A stretch of DNA of 28,066 bases, from NCBI GenBank assembly GCA_963601575.1, contig CAVCFO010000023.1, forward strand, positions 1-28,066. The letters are read 5' to 3'. This DNA is from CAG-238 sp963601575. GTDB taxonomy: Bacteria > Bacillota > Clostridia > Peptostreptococcales > Anaerovoracaceae. The position numbers and the translations under genes are program-made. This document shows positions 6,250 to 14,202 of this stretch, in pieces. Every line of letters begins with the position of its first letter. The stretch's first letter is position 1. Under the pieces are notes generated by a model that was given only the letters and a program-made list of their open reading frames with translations, did no database searches and was not told where the DNA came from.

Positions 6250-7338
6250 TTAAATCTTATTTTTGACCGGCGCAGGCTCTGCGGGGCAAAGCCTTACCGA
6301 ATATTCATTGTCTTTTAGGGCCTCGTCCTTAGCAAGGCGAAAGCGGATTTGCGGATACTTTTCCGCAAAATACTTTCGATTGCAAGCCTTGTGGCCCGAA
6401 AGGTTATTATAACATCTTTCGTTTGAAATGAAAAGGACTTCGGCGCCGGAAAGGGCATCATGCAATGTATTTTTTGAAGTACTTGACGTGGTAGCCGAGC
6501 AGAGCAAATCTTTTAGCTCGCGCTCTAACCTTTCACGGGCGATCCTGCCCTCCACGAGCTGGCGAAAAGCCGGGTGGAACGCTGTTTCCGATGCCATGAT
6601 GTCGCTTGATTTTAGCCCGACGCGGATGATATTTATCCCCGCATCATCAAGAATTTCGTACATCGCCTTTGAACGATTGATTGCATCTTCTTCGGAGAGG
6701 GGGCTGTAAAGCCCTGCAAGCATCATGTCGTGAAGCGCGGTGTCTTTGATAACGACCGTAGGGTAGATCCGCGCAATCTCAGGGGCGAGCTTAACGGTCT
6801 GGCGAGCCGAAAATATGCACTTTTCGAGGGTATCGCCGGGAAGCCCCGCCATCAGCTGTATGCCGAGGGTGAAGCCGTATTCCTTGATGAGTGCAGAGCT
6901 CTTGTAGACGATATCCGCATTGTGACCTCTGCCGGACAGCCTGAGAACCTCCTCGTCAAAGGACTGAACACCAAGCTCGATTACATCCGCTCCGTATCGC
7001 GCAAGATTGTCTAGGATCTGGGGATTGATATAGTCCGGGCGGGTGGAAAGGTGAATCTTGTCTATTTTCCCCGCATCCTTATATTCCTTTGCCAGGGCAA
7101 GAAACGCGCTCTGTTCTTCGAGCGGGATCCCTGTGAAAGATCCGCCGAAAAAGGCAAGCTCCACGGTTTTTAGGTTCATGTTTTCAATTGTCGAAAGGTA
7201 TTCTTCGATAGTTCTTCTTGCGTCTGCTACCGTAACATCGCCATTCCTTGCGGTAATTCGCTTTTGATTGCAAAATACGCAGTCGTTTGGGCAGCCGCGG
7301 TGAGAAATAAATACCGGAATAATCGCATGAGTTTTCAT
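6250..7338 (-). CDS. Elp3-like radical SAM protein (no acetyltransferase domain)
   Basis: The protein has 362 aa with the start at MKTHAIIPVF (ATG at 7338). The [4Fe-4S]-binding Cys motif C-x3-C-x2-C is at residues 16, 20 and 23 (RGCPNDCVFCNQ). It is followed by the radical SAM barrel features 'ELAFFGGSFTG' and 'LSTRPDYI', then 'VIELGVQSFDEEVL' and 'LGIQLMAGLPGD'. The C-terminal region (about 260-362) fits the small domain found after the barrel in this family. It resembles the Elp3 catalytic core (COG1243-like) but lacks a GNAT domain, so a tRNA-modifying role is only a guess. It heads an operon with the ACT and UPF0210 genes (12 nt to the next start). No ribosome site is evident before the ATG; see the promoter entry. 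Confidence 0.85.
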   Translation of the reverse strand: MKTHAIIPVFISHRGCPNDCVFCNQKRITARNGDVTVADARRTIEEYLSTIENMNLKTVELAFFGGSFTGIPLEEQSAFLALAKEYKDAGKIDKIHLSTRPDYINPQILDNLARYGADVIELGVQSFDEEVLRLSGRGHNADIVYKSSALIKEYGFTLGIQLMAGLPGDTLEKCIFSARQTVKLAPEIARIYPTVVIKDTALHDMMLAGLYSPLSEEDAINRSKAMYEILDDAGINIIRVGLKSSDIMASETAFHPAFRQLVEGRIARERLERELKDLLCSATTSSTSKNTLHDALSGAEVLFISNERCYNNLSGHKACNRKYFAEKYPQIRFRLAKDEALKDNEYSVRLCPAEPAPVKNKI

Positions 7339-7347
7339 AATATATCC

Positions 7348-7353
7348 ATTATA
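7348..7353 (-). promoter_or_regulatory. Consensus -10 box (TATAAT) 9 nt before the radical SAM start codon
   Basis: On the minus strand TATAAT is at 7353-7348 and the ATG begins at 7338. Transcription would start within a few bases of the ATG, giving a leaderless or nearly leaderless mRNA, which agrees with the absence of a ribosome site. No good -35 hexamer is seen 16-18 bp upstream. Confidence 0.45.
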
Positions 7354-7419
7354 CATGAAATTTTGCAAAAAGACAGGGAAAGCACGAAAAAATAGAGGAA
7401 CATTCACAAAAAGATGTGA

Positions 7420-7465
7420 AAAAAGATGCAAAGGCAAAGATTAAAAAGATGCAAAGGCAAAGATT
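7420..7465 (+). repeat. Perfect 23-bp tandem duplication between divergent promoters
   Basis: 7420-7442 and 7443-7465 are identical (AAAAAGATGCAAAGGCAAAG then ATT). A shorter related stretch AAAAAGATG begins at about 7408. The repeat ends 3 bp before the -35 box of the ung promoter. Confidence 0.85.
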
Positions 7466-7468
7466 GAA

Positions 7469-7497
7469 TTGATATTGGCCGAGTTTTCTGATAAAAT
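7469..7497 (+). promoter_or_regulatory. Promoter for ung (and probably lemA)
   Basis: -35 TTGATA (7469-7474), a 17-bp spacer and -10 TAAAAT (7492-7497). Transcription would begin near 7504, just before the GGAGG site of ung. This also argues against the upstream TTG at 7469 as a start codon. Confidence 0.7.
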
Positions 7498-7522
7498 CGA
7501 GGAGACGGGAGGACTTGGCAAA

Positions 7523-8197
7523 ATGAGAATCGGAAACGACTGGGACAGCGTTCTTGCAGACGAATTCAAAAAAGAATATTATGGAAGGCTCAGAGAATTT
7601 GTCGAGGCAGAGTACGAAAGCCACCGCATCTATCCGCCAAAATCCGATATTTTCAATGCGCTATCCGCCTGCTCATACGAAGAGACGAAGGTCGTAATTC
7701 TCGGGCAGGATCCATATCATCAGGAAGGGCAGGCTCACGGGCTTTGCTTTTCTGTAAACCGCGGAGTAAAGATTCCGCCCTCGCTTGTGAATATCTATAA
7801 GGAACTGAAATCCGACATGGGCGTCGAAATTCCAAGCTGTGGCTGCCTTGCGTCATGGGCCCGGCAGGGGGTGCTTCTTTTGAACACGGTACTTACCGTG
7901 AGGGAAGGAGAGCCAAACTCCCACAAGGGCAAAGGCTGGGAAATCTTCACAGACGCAATCATCAAAAAACTAGGTGAGCGGGGAAAGCCCATGGTTTTCA
8001 TCCTTTGGGGAGCAAATGCCAAGGCGAAGCTGGAGCTTGTTACCGAAAACCGCCATCTGATTTTGACAGGATCTCACCCAAGCCCGCTGTCGGCGCATAC
8101 CGGATTCTTCGGCGGGGCATATTTTAGCCGCGCAAACAGATTTCTTGAGCTGGAAAATCGGGAGCCTATCAACTGGGCAACCGTTTCAGATAAATAA
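7523..8197 (+). CDS. ung: Uracil-DNA glycosylase, family 1
   Basis: The protein has 224 aa, the usual length for bacterial Ung. The start is the ATG at 7523 with GGGAGGA about 10 nt upstream. It removes uracil from DNA as the first step of base excision repair. The water-activating motif GQDPYH carries the catalytic Asp at residue 63, and the DNA-intercalation motif HPSPLSA carries the catalytic His at residue 185. A 'WGANAKAK' segment lies between them. Family membership is unambiguous. The next gene starts 52 nt downstream without an obvious terminator or strong promoter, so lemA may be read through from the same promoter. Confidence 0.98.
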   Translation: MRIGNDWDSVLADEFKKEYYGRLREFVEAEYESHRIYPPKSDIFNALSACSYEETKVVILGQDPYHQEGQAHGLCFSVNRGVKIPPSLVNIYKELKSDMGVEIPSCGCLASWARQGVLLLNTVLTVREGEPNSHKGKGWEIFTDAIIKKLGERGKPMVFILWGANAKAKLELVTENRHLILTGSHPSPLSAHTGFFGGAYFSRANRFLELENREPINWATVSDK

Positions 8198-8249
8198 ACT
8201 ATTAACTAAAGCCATAACAAATTTAATTAAACTGATCAGGAGGGGAAAA

Positions 8250-8801
8250 ATGATTGGAATTATTATCGGCATAATCGCGGTAGTTCTCGTAATTTATGTG
8301 ATTTCGGGTTATAATGGTTTTGTAAAACTCAAAAACAAATGCGAAGAAGCCTTAGCCACCATGGACGTCTATCTCAAAAAAAGATACGACCTCATACCAA
8401 ATCTCGTTGAGACCGTAAAGGGCTATGCATCTCACGAAAAGGAAACTCTGGAAAGGGTTATCGCAGCGAGAAACCTGGCTCAGGGCGCGACCACCATCCA
8501 GGACAAGATCGCAGGAGAAACTGCACTTCAGGGGACACTCAAGAGCCTCTTTGCTATTGCAGAAGGCTATCCTGACCTCAAAGCGAACACAAATTTCCTT
8601 GATCTTCAGAATCAGCTCAAGGCTGTGGAGGACGACATCGCAAATTCCAGAAAGTATTACAACGCGGTCATCAAGCAGTTCAATACGAGGTGCGAAATGT
8701 TCCCGTCAAATATAATCGCATCGATTTTCCACTTCGAGAGAAAGCCGATGTTTGAGGTCGAAAGCGCTAAGGAGAGGCAGAATGTTCAGGTTAAATTTTA
8801 A
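8250..8801 (+). CDS. lemA: LemA family protein
   Basis: The protein has 183 aa with ATG at 8250 and the strong site AGGAGGGG just upstream. There is one N-terminal membrane helix (about residues 2-20) followed by the LemA helical domain with its hallmark 'YDLIPNLVETVKGY' and 'NSRKYYNAVIKQFNT' segments. LemA proteins are membrane-anchored helical-bundle proteins of unclear biochemical function. In Firmicutes they often sit next to a DUF2207 or TPM-domain membrane protein, exactly as here. The end of the gene overlaps the start of the DUF2207 gene by 20 nt, implying coupled translation and a joint role at the membrane. Confidence 0.95.
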   Translation: MIGIIIGIIAVVLVIYVISGYNGFVKLKNKCEEALATMDVYLKKRYDLIPNLVETVKGYASHEKETLERVIAARNLAQGATTIQDKIAGETALQGTLKSLFAIAEGYPDLKANTNFLDLQNQLKAVEDDIANSRKYYNAVIKQFNTRCEMFPSNIIASIFHFERKPMFEVESAKERQNVQVKF

Positions 8802-10701
8802 TAGAATAAACGGCCTTGCAAGGAAAACACTGATTTTAGTGTTTTCTTTGGCATTTGCGGGGATAACGGCTCAGGCGGCACTTGCCTATACCACGGAATC
8901 CTTCGATGTGGATGTGATTGTGGGCGAGGATAACAGCTACGATTACACAGAGACCATCAAGGTAAACTTCGATACGCAGAAGCACGGGATCTATGTATAT
9001 ATTCCGGAAAGCGGCATAGAGGGTCTAAACACCCCGGAATTTTCGATCCCGGACCAGCGTGCCCCAAAGATAAGTGACGAGTGGGTAAACGATTGGAATT
9101 ATGAGATCTATAGCGATAACGGTTGCACAGTCTTTCAGATCGGCGATGCAGGCAGCACCGTAACCGGGGAGCAAACCTACGAGCTTGGCTACCGCATGAG
9201 CATTGTGGACGACAAGGATACCACGAAGGATTTTATGTATATTGACCTCTTGCCGACAGGCTGGGAAACAGCCATTGACAGCGCGAGTATTCATGTTACC
9301 ATGCCAAAGGATGTAGATCCCGATGATATTGAAGTATATTCTGCTAGCTACGGCTTTGCAGATACGGTATCCAATGTCAGCTGGGAATGTACAGACGACG
9401 GCAGGGAAATAACCATCACGGGCGAAAATCTCGAAAAAGGGCAGGGCGTAACCATATTCGCACAGCTTCCGGAGGGCTACTGGCAGGGGCAGCTAAACTA
9501 TGACGGCGCGCTCCCTATGATACCGATCGTATGCGTAATCTTTGCGATAGCTTCGGTACTTCTTTGGCTGATATTCGGACGGGACGAAAAGATCATCCCT
9601 ACGGTAGAATTTTATCCGCCGGAGGGGCTTACTCCTGCGGAGGTCGGGCTCATTGCGGACGGAAATGCGGACAAGGGCGACATCCTTTCGCTCATAATAT
9701 ATTTTGCAGATAAGGGCTATATCGCCATCGAGCAGCTCGGCAAAAAAAAGTTTGCGCTTCGAAAACTCAAAGAAATCGACGGGACGGAGAAAAAGTTTGC
9801 AAGGATTCTCTTTGAGGGGCTGTTTAACGGTGGCGACTATGTGAAGCTTGAGGATCTTGATGAGAACTTCGGAGACGCTTATCTTGCGGCCCAAAGCTCG
9901 CTTGCGGCGCTTTATAGCAAGTCGAAAAACCGCCAGAGGACTGTTTCTTCGGCGGTTTGCAGATGGATCGCGGCATTTCTTGCGGCATTGATGATTCCTA
10001 TCGCATCGCTGTTTGCAGGAATCTATAGCGGAGAGTTTGTCGCATTTGCAATAGGCGGACTAGTTTGCACCCCCATTGCCCTGATAATGCTACTATTTCT
10101 TTTTTCCACAAAGGACAAGGAATTTGTGCTAAAGAAAGGGAAAAAGACCGCGCGTTTTGTTATCTTCGGGAGCCTGAATCTCGTAGCGGTATTGATGTCA
10201 GCGGCGATGATATATGTAGATACCGCGAGCGTTTTGTGCACGGGGATATTTCTCATTTGCGAAGTCATATGCGAGCTAGCGGCATGCATGATGGAAAAGC
10301 GAACACAAAAGAGCACGCAGCTCATGGGAAAGATCCTCGGACTGAAGAACTTTATCCAGACCGCGGAGGCGGACAGAATAAGCGCGCTGGTCGAGGAAAA
10401 TCCAAGCTATTTTTATAACATCCTGCCTTATGCCTATGTGCTTGGAGTTACTGACAAATGGGCGAAGAACTTTGAAAATATAAATATCGAAAAGCCGTCA
10501 TGGTACTATGGCGACAGCACGGATGATATGCTTTTTAGCGCGTGGTTCTATTCTTCGATGATGAGAAATTGCAGCCGCGCCGTCGCAAGCAATATAAAGA
10601 TCGCCGCTGATGATGTGGACACGGGAAGCGGCGGATTCAGCGGGGGCGGCGGCGGGTTTACCGGCGGAGGCTTCGGTGGAGGCGGCGGCGGCTCTTGGTA
10701 G
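8782..10701 (+). CDS. DUF2207 domain-containing membrane protein with glycine-rich tail
   Basis: The protein has 639 aa from the ATG at 8782 (AAGGAG site about 8 nt upstream); the frame is open slightly further but without a ribosome site. A signal sequence or anchor covers residues 1-37. An extracellular DUF2207 domain follows to about 235 (for example 'YDYTETIKVNFDTQKHGIYV'). Next come a membrane helix near 245-262, a cytoplasmic domain to about 390, four or so helices between 390 and 510, and a C-terminal tail of nearly pure Gly/Ser/Phe ending GGGGGGSW. That tail is typical of the family. Function is unknown; the LemA partner and topology suggest an envelope complex. There is no clear terminator after the stop. 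Confidence 0.92.
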   Translation: MFRLNFNRINGLARKTLILVFSLAFAGITAQAALAYTTESFDVDVIVGEDNSYDYTETIKVNFDTQKHGIYVYIPESGIEGLNTPEFSIPDQRAPKISDEWVNDWNYEIYSDNGCTVFQIGDAGSTVTGEQTYELGYRMSIVDDKDTTKDFMYIDLLPTGWETAIDSASIHVTMPKDVDPDDIEVYSASYGFADTVSNVSWECTDDGREITITGENLEKGQGVTIFAQLPEGYWQGQLNYDGALPMIPIVCVIFAIASVLLWLIFGRDEKIIPTVEFYPPEGLTPAEVGLIADGNADKGDILSLIIYFADKGYIAIEQLGKKKFALRKLKEIDGTEKKFARILFEGLFNGGDYVKLEDLDENFGDAYLAAQSSLAALYSKSKNRQRTVSSAVCRWIAAFLAALMIPIASLFAGIYSGEFVAFAIGGLVCTPIALIMLLFLFSTKDKEFVLKKGKKTARFVIFGSLNLVAVLMSAAMIYVDTASVLCTGIFLICEVICELAACMMEKRTQKSTQLMGKILGLKNFIQTAEADRISALVEENPSYFYNILPYAYVLGVTDKWAKNFENINIEKPSWYYGDSTDDMLFSAWFYSSMMRNCSRAVASNIKIAADDVDTGSGGFSGGGGGFTGGGFGGGGGGSW

Positions 10702-10710
10702 CCGAAATGC

Positions 10711-10739
10711 TTGTTAAAATCTCAGAAATATGTTACAAT
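10711..10739 (+). promoter_or_regulatory. Strong promoter for the microprotein-tmk-holB-ricT-trmN6 operon
   Basis: -35 TTGTTA (10711-10716), a 17-bp spacer and -10 TACAAT (10734-10739) preceded by an extended TG (TGtTACAAT). It lies 10 bases after the DUF2207 stop codon. Confidence 0.75.
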
Positions 10740-10777
10740 AATGCGGAATGTAGAAAAAACGAAAAAGGCGGACAGAT

Positions 10778-10876
10778 ATGACATTTGCGAAGATATGTTT
10801 GGCGGTTCTGGTTTGCATCCCGATGGCTTTGCTGGTCTACTTTTTCCTAAAGAAACTGGTAGACGAGATTAGATAA
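10778..10876 (+). CDS. 32-aa single-pass membrane microprotein
   Basis: ATG at 10778 to TAA at 10874-10876 encodes 32 residues. Positions 4-23 form a hydrophobic helix (FAKICLAVLVCIPMALLVYF), followed by a charged tail LKKLVDEIR. An AAGGCGG sequence 7 nt upstream is a weak-to-moderate ribosome site. It is the first open frame after the strong promoter at 10711-10739 and lies 27 nt before tmk, so it is well placed to be translated. The composition (compact hydrophobic core, amphipathic charged end) is what real small membrane proteins look like, but I do not recognise the family and have no conservation evidence. Confidence 0.5.
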   Translation: MTFAKICLAVLVCIPMALLVYFFLKKLVDEIR

Positions 10877-10903
10877 ATTACTTCAGGAAAAGAGGAAGAG
10901 GCA

Positions 10904-11530
10904 ATGAAACCGCTGAGAAGAGGAATTTTCATTTCAATCGAGGGACCCGACGGATCGGGGAAATCCACACAGATTGAGAATATCAAGGAATTTTTCAAAG
11001 AAAAAAACATAGATTTTGTATTTACCAGAGAGCCCGGAGGCACCGCAATAGGCGAGCGCATCCGAGAGATCATTTTGGACAAACAATATAGAGAGATGGA
11101 CTATATGACAGAGGCAATGCTCTATGCGGCGGCTCGCGCGCAGGATGTCGCTCAGGTCATCAGGCCGGCCCTCGATGCGGGGAAGGTCGTAATTTGCGAC
11201 CGCTTCATCGATTCAAGCCTTGCATATCAAGGCTACGGCAGAGGCCTCGGAGATGCGGTCAGTCTGATCAACGGCTACGCGGTGGGAGAGTGCATGCCGG
11301 ATCTGACATTCCTCATGAAGCTTGACCCTCGGGTTGGAAAGCACCGGATCAAGGAAGAACTGCAGGACAGGCTCGAGGCCGAGAAGGAGGCCTTCCACAT
11401 GGAGGTCTACAAGGGATATCTTGAGCTCGAAAAAAAATACCCGGCTCGCATAGTCGGAATCGACGCATCGGGAAGCGTAGAAGAGATCAAGGCCAGAATT
11501 TACGAAAAGCTCGAAGAAATAACCAAATAG
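10904..11530 (+). CDS. tmk: Thymidylate kinase
   Basis: The protein has 208 aa, standard length. It phosphorylates dTMP to dTDP for DNA synthesis. The P-loop GPDGSGKST is at residues 14-22, and the DR(F) substrate-binding motif is at Asp99-Arg100 (VICDRFIDSSLAYQG). The LID-side segment contains 'QDRLEAEKEAFHMEVYKGY'. An AGAGGAAGAGG purine-rich site precedes the ATG. holB follows after 15 nt, as in the B. subtilis tmk-holB region, although the small genes found between them there (yaaQ, yaaR) are absent here. Confidence 0.97.
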   Translation: MKPLRRGIFISIEGPDGSGKSTQIENIKEFFKEKNIDFVFTREPGGTAIGERIREIILDKQYREMDYMTEAMLYAAARAQDVAQVIRPALDAGKVVICDRFIDSSLAYQGYGRGLGDAVSLINGYAVGECMPDLTFLMKLDPRVGKHRIKEELQDRLEAEKEAFHMEVYKGYLELEKKYPARIVGIDASGSVEEIKARIYEKLEEITK

Positions 11531-11545
11531 GCGGAGGAAAGCACA

Positions 11546-12361
11546 TTGTCGTTAGGCGATTGGAAGGACGATCAAAAGTTAATAGAGCGAATTTCCGCGG
11601 CGATCCGATCGGGAAAGGTTTCCCATGCATATATAATCGAAGGAAAGACGCCATCGCGAAGGGAAGCCTTCGCAAGGGATTTTCTGAAGGCGATTTGCTG
11701 CAAGGAGGCTCCGGGGATCGGCTGCGACGAGTGCGCAAGCTGCCGCAAGATTGCTCACGATAACGCAGAGGACCTTTATGTTCTAAGAGCCGAGGGCCTT
11801 TCGGTCAGTGACAAGAAGGTTTCGGTCTTGCAGGACAATCTCAAGATGAAGTCTGCGGGGGATCGCAATATGGCAATTATCGCCGATGCCGACACCTTGA
11901 CGGTATGGGCGCAGAACCGATTTCTCAAGACCCTCGAGGAACCGCCCGGAAATGCTATTATCTTGCTTCTTTGCGAAAACAAGGAGAACCTCCTTCCGAC
12001 GATCAGGTCCCGCTGCATTTTGTATAGACTCGGAGGATTCAGGACCGAGGATGCGGAACAGGAGATTGCAAATGCCCTTGTCACAGCGCTGCTTGAGGGC
12101 GAGAAGTTTTTTTATCTCAAGCGTATGCTTTCCGGAGGTATCAAAGATAGAAATGATGCCTTTAGGCTTCTGGACGGGATGGAAATCATATATCGAAACT
12201 TCGCCGTCGGAAGCGATGCGAGAGGAAATTTGATAAGGCGCGAGGATATTTTCTCATATATCGAATTTATCCAGCAGGCAAGACGCGACATAATAGCAAA
12301 TGTCAACTATAATTATGCGCTCAAAAATATGATAATAAAAATTGGAGGAATATATGGTTAA
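11546..12361 (+). CDS. holB: DNA polymerase III delta' subunit
   Basis: The protein has 271 aa starting at TTG (11546) with GGAGG about 8 nt upstream; no ATG with a ribosome site lies nearby. It is a clamp-loader subunit. The zinc-binding cysteines are visible (Cys51/52, 60, 63, 66 in 'CCKEAPGIGCDECASC'), followed by the sensor region 'IIADADTLTVWAQNRFLKTLEEPP' typical of delta'. The Walker A is degenerate (EGKTPSRRE), as expected for a non-ATP-binding delta'. It is on the short side for the family, mainly in the C-terminal domain. The stop overlaps the ricT start by 8 nt, so the two are coupled. Confidence 0.93.
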   Translation: MSLGDWKDDQKLIERISAAIRSGKVSHAYIIEGKTPSRREAFARDFLKAICCKEAPGIGCDECASCRKIAHDNAEDLYVLRAEGLSVSDKKVSVLQDNLKMKSAGDRNMAIIADADTLTVWAQNRFLKTLEEPPGNAIILLLCENKENLLPTIRSRCILYRLGGFRTEDAEQEIANALVTALLEGEKFFYLKRMLSGGIKDRNDAFRLLDGMEIIYRNFAVGSDARGNLIRREDIFSYIEFIQQARRDIIANVNYNYALKNMIIKIGGIYG

Positions 12362-13286
12362 GGTTACAGGAGTCAGATTCAAGGCTGCCGGCAAGGTCTA
12401 TTACTTCGATCCGGAAGGATTTGATCTGAAACTGGGTGATAATGTAATCGTCGAAACGGCGAGGGGGATGGAACTTGGCAAGGTTGCCATGGAACCTACG
12501 GATGTCTGCGAGAATCAAATCGTGGCCCCCTTAAAAAAAATAATTCGAATCGCGAGCGAAGACGACCTTGCAAAGCACAAAGAAAACGAGAAGAAGAAGC
12601 AGAAAGCCATGAAGCTCTGCCAGGAAAAGATAGAAAGACGCGGCCTCGAAATGAAGCTTGTGGATGTTGAATATACCTTTGATAACAGCAAGGTAATCTT
12701 CTACTTCACGGCGGACGGGCGCGTGGACTTTCGCGAGCTTGTAAAGGATCTTGCGGCCGTATTCAGAATGAGAATCGAGCTTAGGCAGATCGGCGTTCGC
12801 GACGAGGCGAAGATGATGGGCGGCATCGGAAGCTGCGGCAGATCGCTTTGCTGTCACAGCTGGCTTTCCGATTTTCAGCCTGTGTCCATCAAGATGGCAA
12901 AGGTCCAGAGCCTTTCGCTAAACCCCGCGAAGATCTCGGGAATATGCGGCAGGCTCATGTGCTGCCTCAAGTACGAAAATGATATTTATACGGAGCTTGC
13001 CCGCGGCATACCGGATGCCGGCGAAAAGGTTAGGACGCCGGATGGAATGGGCAGGGTCGTAGACTCAAACCTCCTGGAGGGCAAGGTCAGAGTGCGGCTC
13101 ATAATGGAAAAAGACAAGAATTCCGACGAGGGCGAAAAACTCACACCGGATATCTATACATACAAAAAAGAAGAAATCAAACGAGCACCGCGCCGCAAGG
13201 ACAAAGGCCGCAAAGAAAATAATAATATCTTCGATGGCCTGGATGCACAGACCGTCAAAGAAATGGAAGAACTCATTAAGGATTAG
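12354..13286 (+). CDS. ricT: RicT / YaaT, PSP1-domain regulatory protein
   Basis: The protein has 310 aa, with the start at ATG 12354 (GGAGG 7 nt upstream) rather than the in-frame TTG at 12342. In B. subtilis RicT, RicA and RicF form an Fe-S-containing complex that affects RNase Y-dependent RNA processing and, indirectly, Spo0A phosphorylation. The PSP1 domain covers about residues 60-150. Conserved cysteines are at 161, 166 and 167 (CGRSLCC) and at 198, 203 and 204 (CGRLMCC). The C terminus (about 275-310) is highly basic and then acidic, likely disordered. Its position between holB and trmN6 matches the Bacillus order; yabA is missing between them. No ricA or ricF is visible in the window. 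Confidence 0.95.
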   Translation: MVKVTGVRFKAAGKVYYFDPEGFDLKLGDNVIVETARGMELGKVAMEPTDVCENQIVAPLKKIIRIASEDDLAKHKENEKKKQKAMKLCQEKIERRGLEMKLVDVEYTFDNSKVIFYFTADGRVDFRELVKDLAAVFRMRIELRQIGVRDEAKMMGGIGSCGRSLCCHSWLSDFQPVSIKMAKVQSLSLNPAKISGICGRLMCCLKYENDIYTELARGIPDAGEKVRTPDGMGRVVDSNLLEGKVRVRLIMEKDKNSDEGEKLTPDIYTYKKEEIKRAPRRKDKGRKENNNIFDGLDAQTVKEMEELIKD

Positions 13287-13289
13287 AAG

Positions 13290-14024
13290 ATGGCTGAGAG
13301 AGTTGACAATATCGGATTCGGAGGGCTTAGGCTGATACAGGACCCGGAGGAATTTTGCTACGGTGTGGACGCCGTGATCCTGGCTGATTTTGCGGCAAAG
13401 CACGCAGGCTCGCATCCGGATGCCATCTTCGACCTGGGAACGGGAACAGGTATAATTCCGCTGATCCTATCCGAAAAGACGAAGGCGAGCCTCATCGGGG
13501 GCCTAGAGATACAGGAAGCATCGTTTCAAAGAGCCGTGCGAAATGCAAAGATGAACGGCCTGGCAGAGCGCGTCAAGTTCTTTAGAGGTGATGCAAAAAC
13601 AGCAGCGCATGATGTGCTCGCAGAATATAGGGGCAAGGTTGACCTTGTGACGTGTAACCCTCCATATATGCAAGGCACAGGAGGGCTGAAGTGCATGAAC
13701 ATGGCAAAGAGCATCGCAAGACACGAAACAAGCGCGGATCTTGAGGATTTCTTTGCATGTGCGGGGGCGCTCCTAAGACCGGGCGGTGATCTTTTCATGG
13801 TTCACCGGCCATCGAGGCTTGCGGATATCTGCTGCTTCGCCCGAAAGCACGGGCTCGAACCTAAGGAAATGCGCTTCGTCAGCCCAAACAGCACGGGGGC
13901 CGCGAATATAATTCTCATCCGCTGTGTCAAGGGCGGCGGCAAGGAGCTCAAGGTGCTTGACCCTCTGTATGTTTATGACGAGGACGGAAATTATACCCAG
14001 GCGCTCAGATCTTGCTACAAATAG
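13290..14024 (+). CDS. trmN6: tRNA1(Val) (adenine(37)-N6)-methyltransferase
   Basis: The protein has 244 aa (YabB/YfiC family). It has the SAM-binding motif I 'FDLGTGTGIIPL' near residues 47-58 and the catalytic N6-adenine motif NPPY at 123-126. The N-terminal 'FGGLRLIQDPEEFCYGVDAVILADF' signature is typical of the family. It starts 3 nt after the ricT stop with an AAGGAT site inside the end of ricT. It is the last gene of the tmk operon. Downstream, 14025-14202 carries no convincing gene, only an AT-rich leader and a new promoter. Confidence 0.92.
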   Translation: MAERVDNIGFGGLRLIQDPEEFCYGVDAVILADFAAKHAGSHPDAIFDLGTGTGIIPLILSEKTKASLIGGLEIQEASFQRAVRNAKMNGLAERVKFFRGDAKTAAHDVLAEYRGKVDLVTCNPPYMQGTGGLKCMNMAKSIARHETSADLEDFFACAGALLRPGGDLFMVHRPSRLADICCFARKHGLEPKEMRFVSPNSTGAANIILIRCVKGGGKELKVLDPLYVYDEDGNYTQALRSCYK

Positions 14025-14116
14025 GTCGCATGCAGAAGGGGAAACAGGAATATTTTTTCATAAAAGGTTCTCCCTCAAAGATTATAAAAAAATGTGAAAA
14101 ATTTTCAAAAAAGATG

Positions 14117-14146
14117 TTGCAATTATTTCCAATATTGGGGTATAAT
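14117..14146 (+). promoter_or_regulatory. Near-consensus promoter for the DUF948-like gene (and abrB/murA)
   Basis: -35 TTGCAA (14117-14122), an 18-bp spacer and a perfect -10 TATAAT (14141-14146). Two purine-rich ribosome-site-like motifs follow (AAAGGAGG near 14180 and GAGGAG near 14191-14196); the second is at the right distance for the ATG at 14203. Confidence 0.72.
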
Positions 14147-14202
14147 AAGGTCAAGGAAGTTAAGGCCTGTTTTAATGCAAAGGAGGTATTTGAGGAGAAG
14201 AA

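Noticed and set aside
7469..7522. Upstream TTG start for ung
   Set aside because: The TTG is part of the -35 box of the ung promoter; the ATG at 7523 gives the standard Ung length and has a GGGAGGA site.
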